Notes under the pieces: generated by a model
Told to the model about the DNA's origin: nothing
The model's input: only the letters and a program-made list of their open reading frames with translations
Database searches by the model: none
Position numbers and translations under genes: made by a program
Assembly (NCBI GenBank): GCA_002898855.1
Contig: BEIR01000015.1
Coordinates: 1-13,290, forward strand
Origin: a bacterium HR41
GTDB lineage: Bacteria; Actinomycetota; Thermoleophilia; Solirubrobacterales; Thermoleophilaceae
DNA: 13,290 nt
Direction: 5' to 3'
Shown: positions 1-7,121 of the stretch, one piece after another
Layout: the number at the start of each line of letters is the position of its first letter
Position numbering within the stretch: position 1 is the first letter of the stretch

Positions 1-222
1 CCGTTCGGCGGTGGGGTTCGCCGCTGCATCGGCGCGAGCCTCGCGCAACTTGAGTTGGCGATCGCGCTCGAGCAGATCGTCACGCGATTCGACATAACCC
101 CAGCACGGGACAGTGACGAGCGGCGACTCCGCCGAGCCGTGACCTGGGCGCCTGCCGCCGACGGAGAGGTCGTGCTGCACGTGCGCCAACCCGCGTCTCG
201 AGGCGTGCCCGTCGCTGCCTAG
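1..222 (+). CDS. Cytochrome P450, C-terminal fragment
   Basis: This is the 3' end of a gene that begins before the window: 73 codons and a TAG stop. It opens with PFGGGVRRCIGASLAQLE, the P450 haem-binding loop (FGGGxRxCxG). The Cys at fragment residue 9 is the expected axial thiolate ligand of the haem iron. The following 'LAQLELAIALEQIVTRFDI' fits the L-helix after the Cys ligand, and the last 30 residues have the usual beta-rich C-terminal pattern. P450s insert one oxygen atom from O2 into a substrate using electrons from redox partners. The substrate cannot be told from this part, and no ferredoxin or reductase gene is in view. The fragment is soluble-looking, as bacterial P450s are. It converges on the DUF2905 gene with only 12 bp between the stops. 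The family call is secure; subfamily is unknown. Confidence 0.93.
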   Translation, partial: PFGGGVRRCIGASLAQLELAIALEQIVTRFDITPARDSDERRLRRAVTWAPAADGEVVLHVRQPASRGVPVAA

Positions 223-234
223 TCGGCGCGCCGG

Positions 235-447
235 TTAGCGCCGCAAAAGCAGGTTGAGGAGCAGCGTCAACAGGACGCTCAGCAGGAGCATGCTTGCGAG
301 CGGCACGTACACCGTCGTGCGGCCGCGCCGCCACACGAGATCTCCGGGCAGCCTGCCGATGCCGAGCTTCGCGAACCCATATGCCAAGACACCTGCGAGA
401 ACCAGCAGCAACCCGGCGAGGATCAAAAAGCGTGCTGCCGTTTCCAT
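235..447 (-). CDS. DUF2905 family small membrane protein
   Basis: A 70-residue protein with two hydrophobic segments (about residues 5-26 and 48-67) around a short basic loop. The pattern 'FAKLGIGRLPGDLVWRRGR' followed by a 'VYVPLAS' segment and a Leu-rich second helix is the hallmark of DUF2905, a short two-helix inner-membrane family. Its function is unknown, so none is assigned. The length matches the family. The ATG at 447 is preceded by GAAGGA ending 5 bases upstream, a reasonable ribosome binding site. A possible -10 hexamer CATAAT lies on the minus strand at 516-511 without a clear -35. The gene is alone on its strand here, with the P450 end converging on it and the secreted-protein gene diverging from it. 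Confidence 0.88.
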   Translation of the reverse strand: METAARFLILAGLLLVLAGVLAYGFAKLGIGRLPGDLVWRRGRTTVYVPLASMLLLSVLLTLLLNLLLRR

Positions 448-638
448 CGCGATCCTTCATCAAGGCTACGACGCTGGAAGCACCGCAACGCACTATGCTC
501 GCTAATGCGGATTATGTCGAATCGGTGCCGGTCTGCGCTGCCGCCACCCAAGCACTACCGGGGTCGACTGAACCCGCCCCCGCCCGAGACTTGCGCGCCG
601 GGCGTGCTCGGGCATAGGCTCGCTCTCCCCCTGTGCGA

Positions 639-664
639 CGCCGGGGGCGAAATCGCCCCCGGCG
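639..664. repeat. Perfect 12-bp inverted repeat (strong hairpin)
   Basis: Arms CGCCGGGGGCGA (639-650) and TCGCCCCCGGCG (653-664) are exact reverse complements separated by AA; with a realistic loop the stem is 11 bp of almost pure G-C closed by GAAATC. It lies 119 bp before the GTG of the Ig-like protein gene. There is no T-run on either side, so it is not a standard intrinsic terminator, although GC-rich actinobacteria often have terminators without a U-tail. It could be a terminator, a 5'-leader mRNA structure or a protein-binding palindrome. Confidence 0.6.
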
Positions 665-770
665 GCACTTAAGCGGGCGTGTGCCTGCGGCGCGCGCTCG
701 CCGCGGTACGACGGTCCAAGAAAAAACAAGTGGAGCGTACGGCCGCGCCCCAGCGGGTGCGCGTGCGCAA

Positions 771-776
771 GAGGAG
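771..776 (+). promoter_or_regulatory. Ribosome binding site for the GTG start at 784
   Basis: GAGGAG, preceded by AA, ends 7 bases before GTG 784. The competing starts further in (GTG 880, ATG 883) have no Shine-Dalgarno-like sequence, so this site decides the chosen start. Confidence 0.65.
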
Positions 777-783
777 TTCCACG

Positions 784-3700
784 GTGTCGCAGTTCACTGT
801 TCGCTTTCCAAGTGCGCACACGCCGCGTTGGCGGCTCTTCCTCTCCAGGCGTTTGGCTGCCACTGTCTCACGCACGCCGGTGATGTGGCGGTGGCGGACG
901 GCGCTCGCGCTCCTGGCGAGCGCTTTCTTAGCTGCGGGTCCCGGTGCGGCGACGGTGGATGCGGGCACGTTCAACGTGATCACGTGCGCAACGGGCCGAC
1001 AGGAGGCTGGCGTGCCCGTAATGGGTGTGCGCTCGGGCGCGACCGCATTCTCGGCTTGCCCAGCGAACGGCGACCGCTTTCGCGGGATCGTGGCCGGCGT
1101 GAGCGCGGAGTCGGGTCCCTTCACCGACGGCGACCACGTCTACTACCACTTCGACGCCGCGGGCAACCGCATCCGCTGGCTGTACGCGCAGCTGACGATG
1201 GTGTGCGGAGGCAACGGCTGGTATGCGGGCCTGTTCGACGGCGGCCACGGGTGGTTCTGGGGTCTCGGTGCCGCTGCCACTGGCTGGGACTGCCTGCCGC
1301 CGATGCCGAACAGTGGGCCGCGGCCGTACATGGCGTTGAACGTGCGCGGGCGAACGGCGCTGCGCTGGGGCGTCCTCTGTCGCGCGGTTAGCTGTGCCGC
1401 TTCGCGGCCCACCTGGAACGGCCAGTGGCGCTACCGCGCCGGCGCCGAGCGGATGCTGTTCTCCGTCGAAGACACAGCGGCACCTACGCTCGCGGTTACC
1501 GGTGGCAGCGCTCTCGCAGTGCCTTGGTTGACGGGGCCGCGGTCGATCACTTACCGCGCGGGCGACGCCACGGGGATTGCGAGCGAGGTCGTTGTCGTCG
1601 CGCGCAGCGGTGGTTCGGTGGTGCGTCGTCAGGAGCGCACGCTCGCCTGCGACCGCGCCCGTGTCCCGGCTTCGGAGGAAGGTGCTGCTTTCGGTGACAG
1701 CGGCCACGAACAGGAGTGGTTCTGGATCCGCGTCGCTGATCAGGCCGGCCGCACCTACCACACGTTCCGTCCCTGCCCGCAGCTCTCCGGCGAGTACGTG
1801 CTCGACACCACCACGCTTGCCGACGGCGAGTACCGCGTGGCGATCGCCGCGACCGACGCCGCCGGCAACGGTGCGCTCCAGTCCGGACCTGCGCTCCGCA
1901 TCGACAACACTCCGCCCCCGGCTATCGAACCTGTGGTAGAGCCGTCGCAGCTCGCCTTGAACCGCTCGGACGCGAGCGCCTGGCGGCGGGAGAACCGTTT
2001 CGTCGTGCGTTGGCGCAACCCCGATCGTCTGAACGGCGCCCCGTACTCGACCGTCGAGTGGGAGATCTGTGCTCTCGGCGGCGGTAGGTGCAGGGAGGAA
2101 CGGGCCCGCATCGACGGCGCGAGCGGTGCGTCGAACGGGCTGGTTCTTGCTGTACCCGCTGTCGGCGAGTGGCAGTTGCGAGTGCGCCTGCGCGACGAGG
2201 CCGACCACGCCGGACCGTGGTCGCGGGCACGCGTTCTGCGCTACGACAGCACGATCCCGGAACGCGCGCAGGTCGACCGCCGCAACGGCTGGTTGAACGA
2301 CGCCGAGGCCAGGTCATACCGGTCGACGGTGCGCATGGAGCTCGAGAGAAGCACCGCGGCGCCAGCGTCGGGCATCGCCGGCTACTCGGTGGCGCTCGAC
2401 CGAGACCCCGACGACACCGTCGACGTCTGGTCCGACGGTCGGCGCGCGAGCGGTTACGAGGCGCATGTGACCCTCGCGGAGCTCTCGGAAGGTGTTCACG
2501 AGCTCCGTGCTCGCGCAATCTCCGGCTCGGGCGCGGCGAGCTCCGAGATCGACGCGACCACGCTCGCGGTCGACCGCACGCCGCCGGCGCTGCAGCTCGA
2601 AGCGCCCCCCGCCGGTGTGTGGCAGCGAGACGGTGTCCGCGTGACGGTCACCGCCCGCGACCAAGCGCACCTATCGGGCATGCTGCCCGCCCGCAGCGAG
2701 ACCAAAGATGGCGGGTTCGTCCGGATCTCCACCCGCACCGCCGCGAGACGGTGCGACGGTCGCAGCCCCGCCGAGGCGTCCTGCACGCTCGAGATCGCCG
2801 CGGACGGACGGCACGTCCTCGCCTTCGAAGCCTTCGACGTGGCCGGCAACCGTGCGGTCGGCCCGGCAACCGTGGTGCTGATCGACCGGACGCCGCCGAG
2901 CGGCTGGATCGAGAGGCCCGTGCCGTCCGACCCGACACGGCTGCTCGCGGCAGTCAACGACGCAGTGTCGGGCGTCGCCGCAGCGCGCTTTGAGTTCCGC
3001 GCGCTCGGCGAAAGCGACTGGCGCCCGCTCGCCACTGAGAAGGTCGCAGCGGGCCGCTTCCAAGCTCGCCTGCGCGACGAGACGCTCGCGCCCGGGCGCT
3101 ACGAGCTGCGGCTGCTGGCGAAGGATGTTGCCGGCAACATTGCGTCGATCGAGACTTTCGGCGCGCCGAGTGGCGCTCGCCCGCGCGCCATCGTCGCGGT
3201 GCCGTTGCGCGACCGGCCGCGCTTAGGGCTCGCGGCACCGCTCACCCCCCGCCCGTCGCCACCCAGCGTCGTCGCCTTCGCGTGGTTCGAGGGCGAGCAC
3301 CTCGTGGTCAGCGGACGGATCGACCCGCAAGCTGCCGGCAAGGTGCAGATCGCCGCCACCACCCGGCGGCGGACGGTGCGCGCCATCGCGCGCTTGCGCG
3401 ACAGTCGCTTCACGGCGCGCCTGCGTCTCGGCCGTGGACGAGAAAACGCCCGCGTCACGGTCGTCTTCCCGGGCTCGGCGGCCGTCCGTTCGGCGCGGGT
3501 TTCCTTCGTCGCGACGCGCCCCAGCGGAGGAAGCGGGCTGCTGCGCGTCGGCTCGCTCGACCTCGACAGGTCACCGCCCGCGCTCGCGTTCGGTGTCGCG
3601 AGCGTGGTGTCCGGCCGCCTGGTTGCGAGCGATGGCAGGGCGATCCCTGGCGCCAGGATCGCCCTCGAACGCCGACCGTTCGGCGGTTGGCCGGCCGAGC

Positions 3701-4161
3701 CTTTGGGCACAGCGGTGACCGGTGAAGGCGGCGCCTTCACTGTCCTCGTGCCACCAGGGCCGAGCGGCCGGATAGTCGCGACCTTCGCCGGCGACGGCCG
3801 CGCCTTGCCCGCCACTACCGCCACCGAGCTGCGTGTGGCAGCGCGCGTACGGCTCGCAGCGTCGCGTCGCACCCTTCGCAACGGCGACACGCTGGGCTTG
3901 CGTGGCCGCGTGGGCGGCGGGTACGTTCCACCCGAAGGAGTCATCGTGGCCTTGCAAGCTCTTGCCGGCGATCGCTGGCGCACGTTCGAGACCGTGCGCA
4001 CCGACAGCTCCGGCCGTTTCCAGGCCGACTACACGTTCCGCTCCGTTACCGCGAGGACGCGCTTCCGGCTGCGCGCCGTGGCGCTGCGCCAGGCGGGTTG
4101 GCCCTACGAGCCTGGCGCGAGCCCGGTGGTGAGCGTCGCGGTGCGAGTACGCAGACCGTGA
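784..4161 (+). CDS. Large secreted Ig-like repeat protein with lectin-like N-terminus
   Basis: From GTG 784 the protein has 1125 residues. The export signal core is at about 35-57 (WRWRTALALLASAFLAAG), so the n-region would be an unusual 34 residues and includes SRR. ATG 883 would give a conventional signal peptide but lacks a ribosome binding site. Residues about 60-227 form a Cys- and Trp/Tyr/Gly-rich beta domain that looks like a lectin or jelly-roll fold. After that come repeated beta-sandwich modules with recurring 'DxAGN' strands (near 358, 685, 781) and hinges 'DNTPP', 'DRTPP', 'DRTPP', 'DRSPP' (near 374, 597, 701, 928), typical of bacterial Ig-like repeats. The C-terminal 180 residues contain two carboxypeptidase-regulatory-like beta modules ('GRAIPGARIAL', 'TGEGGAFTVLVPPG'; 'TDSSGRFQADYTF'). 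No enzyme active site, LPXTG motif or membrane anchor was seen. The likely role is extracellular binding or a surface structural part. Its stop overlaps the start of the protease gene, so the two are probably made together. Confidence 0.82.
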   Translation: MSQFTVRFPSAHTPRWRLFLSRRLAATVSRTPVMWRWRTALALLASAFLAAGPGAATVDAGTFNVITCATGRQEAGVPVMGVRSGATAFSACPANGDRFRGIVAGVSAESGPFTDGDHVYYHFDAAGNRIRWLYAQLTMVCGGNGWYAGLFDGGHGWFWGLGAAATGWDCLPPMPNSGPRPYMALNVRGRTALRWGVLCRAVSCAASRPTWNGQWRYRAGAERMLFSVEDTAAPTLAVTGGSALAVPWLTGPRSITYRAGDATGIASEVVVVARSGGSVVRRQERTLACDRARVPASEEGAAFGDSGHEQEWFWIRVADQAGRTYHTFRPCPQLSGEYVLDTTTLADGEYRVAIAATDAAGNGALQSGPALRIDNTPPPAIEPVVEPSQLALNRSDASAWRRENRFVVRWRNPDRLNGAPYSTVEWEICALGGGRCREERARIDGASGASNGLVLAVPAVGEWQLRVRLRDEADHAGPWSRARVLRYDSTIPERAQVDRRNGWLNDAEARSYRSTVRMELERSTAAPASGIAGYSVALDRDPDDTVDVWSDGRRASGYEAHVTLAELSEGVHELRARAISGSGAASSEIDATTLAVDRTPPALQLEAPPAGVWQRDGVRVTVTARDQAHLSGMLPARSETKDGGFVRISTRTAARRCDGRSPAEASCTLEIAADGRHVLAFEAFDVAGNRAVGPATVVLIDRTPPSGWIERPVPSDPTRLLAAVNDAVSGVAAARFEFRALGESDWRPLATEKVAAGRFQARLRDETLAPGRYELRLLAKDVAGNIASIETFGAPSGARPRAIVAVPLRDRPRLGLAAPLTPRPSPPSVVAFAWFEGEHLVVSGRIDPQAAGKVQIAATTRRRTVRAIARLRDSRFTARLRLGRGRENARVTVVFPGSAAVRSARVSFVATRPSGGSGLLRVGSLDLDRSPPALAFGVASVVSGRLVASDGRAIPGARIALERRPFGGWPAEPLGTAVTGEGGAFTVLVPPGPSGRIVATFAGDGRALPATTATELRVAARVRLAASRRTLRNGDTLGLRGRVGGGYVPPEGVIVALQALAGDRWRTFETVRTDSSGRFQADYTFRSVTARTRFRLRAVALRQAGWPYEPGASPVVSVAVRVRRP

Positions 4162-7055
4162 GCGCGACGCTTCCCTCCGCGCGCAGTCGCGCGCTTGCGC
4201 TCGCGTGCGCGCTAGCGCTGCTTGCCGGCGTTGCCGCTGTGCCGCCGGCAGCGCCGCGACCCGACGGCGTAGAGCGCAGAGCGGCTCGCGAGCAGCTCCC
4301 TCCCCCCTTCCGCGCCTACTCGCGCCCGGGGATCGACCCAGCTGTGCGCGAAGTCCGGGGGCGCGTGCGCGTGCACATCCAGCTGCGTCGTGTGCGCGTC
4401 CTACGGGATGTGTTGCGCGCGGCCCGCCGCGTCCAGGCGGCCCAAACTCTGCCCTTGCCGCTCGCGCGCCGCGCGGGCGCCGATGCGGCGCTCGGTCGCC
4501 GGTTGGCGCTGCGCAGCGAGCGTGCGCGCGTGCGGAGCCTGCGCCTACTAGCAAGGTTGCTGCGGCCGAGTGCGCACCTGCTCGGCCGTGCGACAGAGCG
4601 CGTTCTTGCCCTCGGGGGCCGCGTCGAGGAGTCCGATCCGATCACGCTCTCGCTAACGGCGGAACTGCCGACGCGTGCCGCCATCCGGCTCGGGCGCTCG
4701 CCGCTTGTCTGGTCGCTGTCGCTCGCCCCACGGCGGGACCCTCTGGTGCGCGTCGGCTCGGATGCCGTCGGTGCCCCGATCTGGTGGGCGAACGGAGCTC
4801 TCGGCCAGCGGCTGCCCGGCTATCCAACCGACGGCACGGGAACGGGCCCCGACCTGTTCATCGGCGGCGACACTGTCGACGGCGAACACCCCGCCTACCG
4901 TCCACTGCTCGAGCGGGGGCGACTACTCGTGCCGCCTGGCTACCGCCCGGTGTGCTCGGCCACCGATGAGTTCGGCGATCCCTGCAGCCACGGCACCGCG
5001 ATCGCGGCGATGGCAATCGGTCAAGGCTGCGACCAGCGCTACGACAGCCGCTGCACACAGCCGGGCAACGGCGCCGAGCTCGGCATCGCGCCCGGAATCG
5101 ACAAGCTGATAGTCGACGGCGAGCCCCGCCTTGGCGAGCCCACGCCCTTGCCCTGCGGCGGCGAGGGATACCCGTTCTTCAGCGGCTATTGGTGGGGGAT
5201 CGGACTCCCAGTCAGCTTCGTGAGCTCGTCGGGATGCTCGGGGACGTGGCCGATCGCTCCCGACCCAGCCGAGACAGTGAGCGCCAGTCACGGCGGGATG
5301 GTGAGGGTTACGGATCCTGACGACGTGCAAGGGGATCGGAGGGCTGACGCCGTGACGTCGTCGGTTGGCATCCTGTTTTTCCGCAGCGCCGGCAACACCG
5401 GCTATTTGTACGACAGCGGCACGCGCGCGAAGTGCGACGGCCAGAACGAGGTCTGTGTCGGTGCGTTCTACCCCGGAGCGAGCGTCAGCGACCGCAGCGA
5501 CGACGAGATCACCTACTTCTCCGAGCGCGGACCGACACCGGGAGGGCGCAAGAAGCCCGACATGGTCGCGGTCGGCGCGGGCTTCGGCCGCTACCCGAAT
5601 CCCTTCTGGCGCAACTCCGCAGAGCCGCTCTTCACCAGCCGCTGGACGGGAACGTCGTTCTCGGCACCCCAGGCGGCCGGTGCGGCCGTTCTCTTGCACA
5701 GCGTCGGGGTCGTCGACCCGCTCGCGCGCAAAGCGCTGCTCCTCAACAGCGCCTACAAGCCGCCCACGCTCGGCTGTCCTCAGGATTCCGGCTCCGGTCG
5801 CGACAGCCAGGGATACAGCCCGCAGTGGGGCTGGTGGGACCCGTGTTGGGGTTGGGGTGCGCTCGACCTCGCGCGCGCCTGGCGGGAGCGCGCGAACTGG
5901 GCATCGGGCGTGGTCAGACCAGGGGCGCCGGTCTTCTACCGGACGCGCGTCGAGAGCCCGGACGATCGCGCGACCGTAGCCTGGAACCGGCGCGGCACGA
6001 TCCGCTGGGTCTCACCGTACGAGCACGAGGTCCTCGCCGCCACCCTCACCGACATCGATTTGGTGCAGGCCGCACCCGACGGGCGGGCTCAGGAGATCTC
6101 GGGGTCGCGCATCGACAACGTCGAGCAAGTTCGCGCCCGGCGCGGAACGTTCCCGCGCCAAGTGGTCTACAAAGTGGTCGCCAGATCGCAGATCGACGGC
6201 CTCGCCGCCGAGCCGTTCGCGATAGCCGCCACCCGCCCGCTCGAACCGGTCGCAGCGCCGGTGCCCACTGTGAACGTCGAGCGTGCCCGCAGCGGCGACC
6301 TGCGGGTCGGCGAGAGCGACACGCTGACGATCTGCGTGCGCAACCCGGCCGGCGAGCTCGCGGCCCACGATGTCGCGCTCGCCGTCGGGCTGCCGCCGTC
6401 GCTGCGGGCGATCGACCCCGCGAGCTTCACCCTCGGCACCCTCGCCCCTGGGGAAAGCGCCCGCGTAGAAGTCCGTGTCACTGCCGTGGCAGCGGCGCGT
6501 GGCACGGTGCGCGTCACCGCGCGTGCAACCGCGCTCGGCGAGGAACTGAGCGACGGGCGCGAGCTAGCTGTCACGACAGTCCCGCCACCGACAGGTGGCG
6601 CGAGCGGCGGTGGCAGCAGCGGCCAACCCGGCGGCTCGCCGCCCGCTTCCGGCGGCGGGAACCCTCCTGCTGGTGGAGCTCCCGGCGGCAACGCCGGACA
6701 GGTTCCCTCACGTCCGTCGGCGCCGCGACCGCGGCTGCGCGACGCGCTCGTCGGCGCTCCGCTGGTTCGCCTTCGCGGCAGAACCGTCGACCTCGTCTTC
6801 CGGGCGCACACCCGCCGCGGGTGGCGGGCGCAGCTCGAGCTGCACGCTCGCCGCGGAAAGCGATACCGACGAGTTCGAGCATGGCGTTTGCAGCTCCGCT
6901 GTCGCGGTCTGGGGGGCGGTCGCTGGCGCTGTCGCGCGCGCAGATCGCTAACCAGCGGCCAGGTGCGCGGCCGTCGCATCGTCGTCGTGCTTAGCCGCCG
7001 CCCCGACAGCGTCTATCGCTACGTCCGTCGCACGCTCGTCGTGCGACGACGCTGA
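4158..7055 (+). CDS. Secreted subtilisin-family (S8) serine protease with propeptide and Arg-rich tail
   Basis: The chosen start is GTG 4158, whose GTGA overlaps the previous stop and gives a clean signal peptide (core ALALACALALLAGVAAV), 965 residues in all. An upstream ATG at 4098 is in frame but would put 20 Gly/Arg-rich residues before it. Residues about 50-195 look like an I9-type propeptide, ending in the pattern 'LPTRAAIRLGRSPLVWSLSL'. The catalytic domain, about 205-580, shows Asp238 (GGDTVDGEHP), His278 (CSHGTAIAA), oxyanion Asn413 (RSAGNTG) and Ser500 (GTSFSAPQAAG), so it should be active. The Asp box is divergent (DTV where DTG is usual), and the His-to-Asn spacing of 135 exceeds subtilisin's 91, implying an insertion. 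Ten Cys in this domain suggest disulfides. A beta-rich domain follows (about 585-690), then a CARDB/NEW3-like domain (about 700-807), a Gly/Pro linker (about 808-850) and a basic tail ending in RRR. It probably acts outside the cell; its substrate is unknown. Confidence 0.9.
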   Translation: MSATLPSARSRALALACALALLAGVAAVPPAAPRPDGVERRAAREQLPPPFRAYSRPGIDPAVREVRGRVRVHIQLRRVRVLRDVLRAARRVQAAQTLPLPLARRAGADAALGRRLALRSERARVRSLRLLARLLRPSAHLLGRATERVLALGGRVEESDPITLSLTAELPTRAAIRLGRSPLVWSLSLAPRRDPLVRVGSDAVGAPIWWANGALGQRLPGYPTDGTGTGPDLFIGGDTVDGEHPAYRPLLERGRLLVPPGYRPVCSATDEFGDPCSHGTAIAAMAIGQGCDQRYDSRCTQPGNGAELGIAPGIDKLIVDGEPRLGEPTPLPCGGEGYPFFSGYWWGIGLPVSFVSSSGCSGTWPIAPDPAETVSASHGGMVRVTDPDDVQGDRRADAVTSSVGILFFRSAGNTGYLYDSGTRAKCDGQNEVCVGAFYPGASVSDRSDDEITYFSERGPTPGGRKKPDMVAVGAGFGRYPNPFWRNSAEPLFTSRWTGTSFSAPQAAGAAVLLHSVGVVDPLARKALLLNSAYKPPTLGCPQDSGSGRDSQGYSPQWGWWDPCWGWGALDLARAWRERANWASGVVRPGAPVFYRTRVESPDDRATVAWNRRGTIRWVSPYEHEVLAATLTDIDLVQAAPDGRAQEISGSRIDNVEQVRARRGTFPRQVVYKVVARSQIDGLAAEPFAIAATRPLEPVAAPVPTVNVERARSGDLRVGESDTLTICVRNPAGELAAHDVALAVGLPPSLRAIDPASFTLGTLAPGESARVEVRVTAVAAARGTVRVTARATALGEELSDGRELAVTTVPPPTGGASGGGSSGQPGGSPPASGGGNPPAGGAPGGNAGQVPSRPSAPRPRLRDALVGAPLVRLRGRTVDLVFRAHTRRGWRAQLELHARRGKRYRRVRAWRLQLRCRGLGGGRWRCRARRSLTSGQVRGRRIVVVLSRRPDSVYRYVRRTLVVRRR

Positions 7056-7089
7056 TCCTCTCGAGCTATTGGTCCTCTCGAGCTATTGG
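7056..7089. repeat. Perfect 17-bp tandem duplication
   Basis: TCCTCTCGAGCTATTGG occurs twice with no gap (7056-7072 and 7073-7089), beginning at the first base after the protease stop codon. The units are identical, which suggests a recent duplication or a maintained binding site. Each contains the palindrome CTCGAG and AGCT. The end of the second copy contributes TTGG to the apparent -35 of the SDR gene promoter. Confidence 0.9.
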
Positions 7090-7114
7090 CGGCGCGGCGG
7101 CAGCTGCCTAAGCT
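7086..7114 (+). promoter_or_regulatory. Candidate leaderless promoter of the first SDR gene
   Basis: TTGGCG (7086-7091), a 17-bp spacer and TAAGCT (7109-7114) form a plausible -35/-10 pair. TAAGCT is followed by 7 bases and then ATG 7122, so transcription would start at or next to the A of the start codon. There is no Shine-Dalgarno sequence before this ATG, which agrees with a leaderless mRNA, a common arrangement in actinobacteria. The call rests on spacing and is inference. Confidence 0.5.
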
Positions 7115-7121
7115 CGCCGCC

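Larger units (their letters stand above)
448..783. other. Intergenic region between divergent DUF2905 and Ig-like protein genes
   Basis: This 336-bp stretch separates two divergent genes and should hold both promoters. I see no conserved protein in any frame; open frames crossing it are low-complexity Arg/Ala shadows. The clear element is the perfect hairpin at 639-664. A short A-rich run (721-726 with flanks) lies about 60 bp before the GTG start. No convincing -35/-10 pair for the + strand could be picked by eye, and no riboswitch family was recognised. Confidence 0.5.

Noticed and set aside
224..233. CGGCGCGCCG palindrome between P450 and DUF2905 stops as a bidirectional terminator
   Set aside because: It is self-complementary with no loop and has no T-run. 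It may help end transcripts but cannot be supported as a terminator.
928..2208. Long open frame (426 codons) on the minus strand inside the Ig-like protein gene
   Set aside because: GC-rich codon bias opens antisense frames. The translation is Arg/Ala-rich with no domain, and the + strand protein has clear repeated motifs.
3571..4554. Minus-strand frame (327 codons) across the junction of the two secreted protein genes
   Set aside because: Same GC-skew artefact: no start signal, no recognisable domain, and both sense genes are well supported.
5432..6994. Open frame of 520 codons on the + strand in another frame of the protease gene
   Set aside because: Arg/Pro-rich low-complexity translation without motifs, covered by a gene with an intact catalytic triad.
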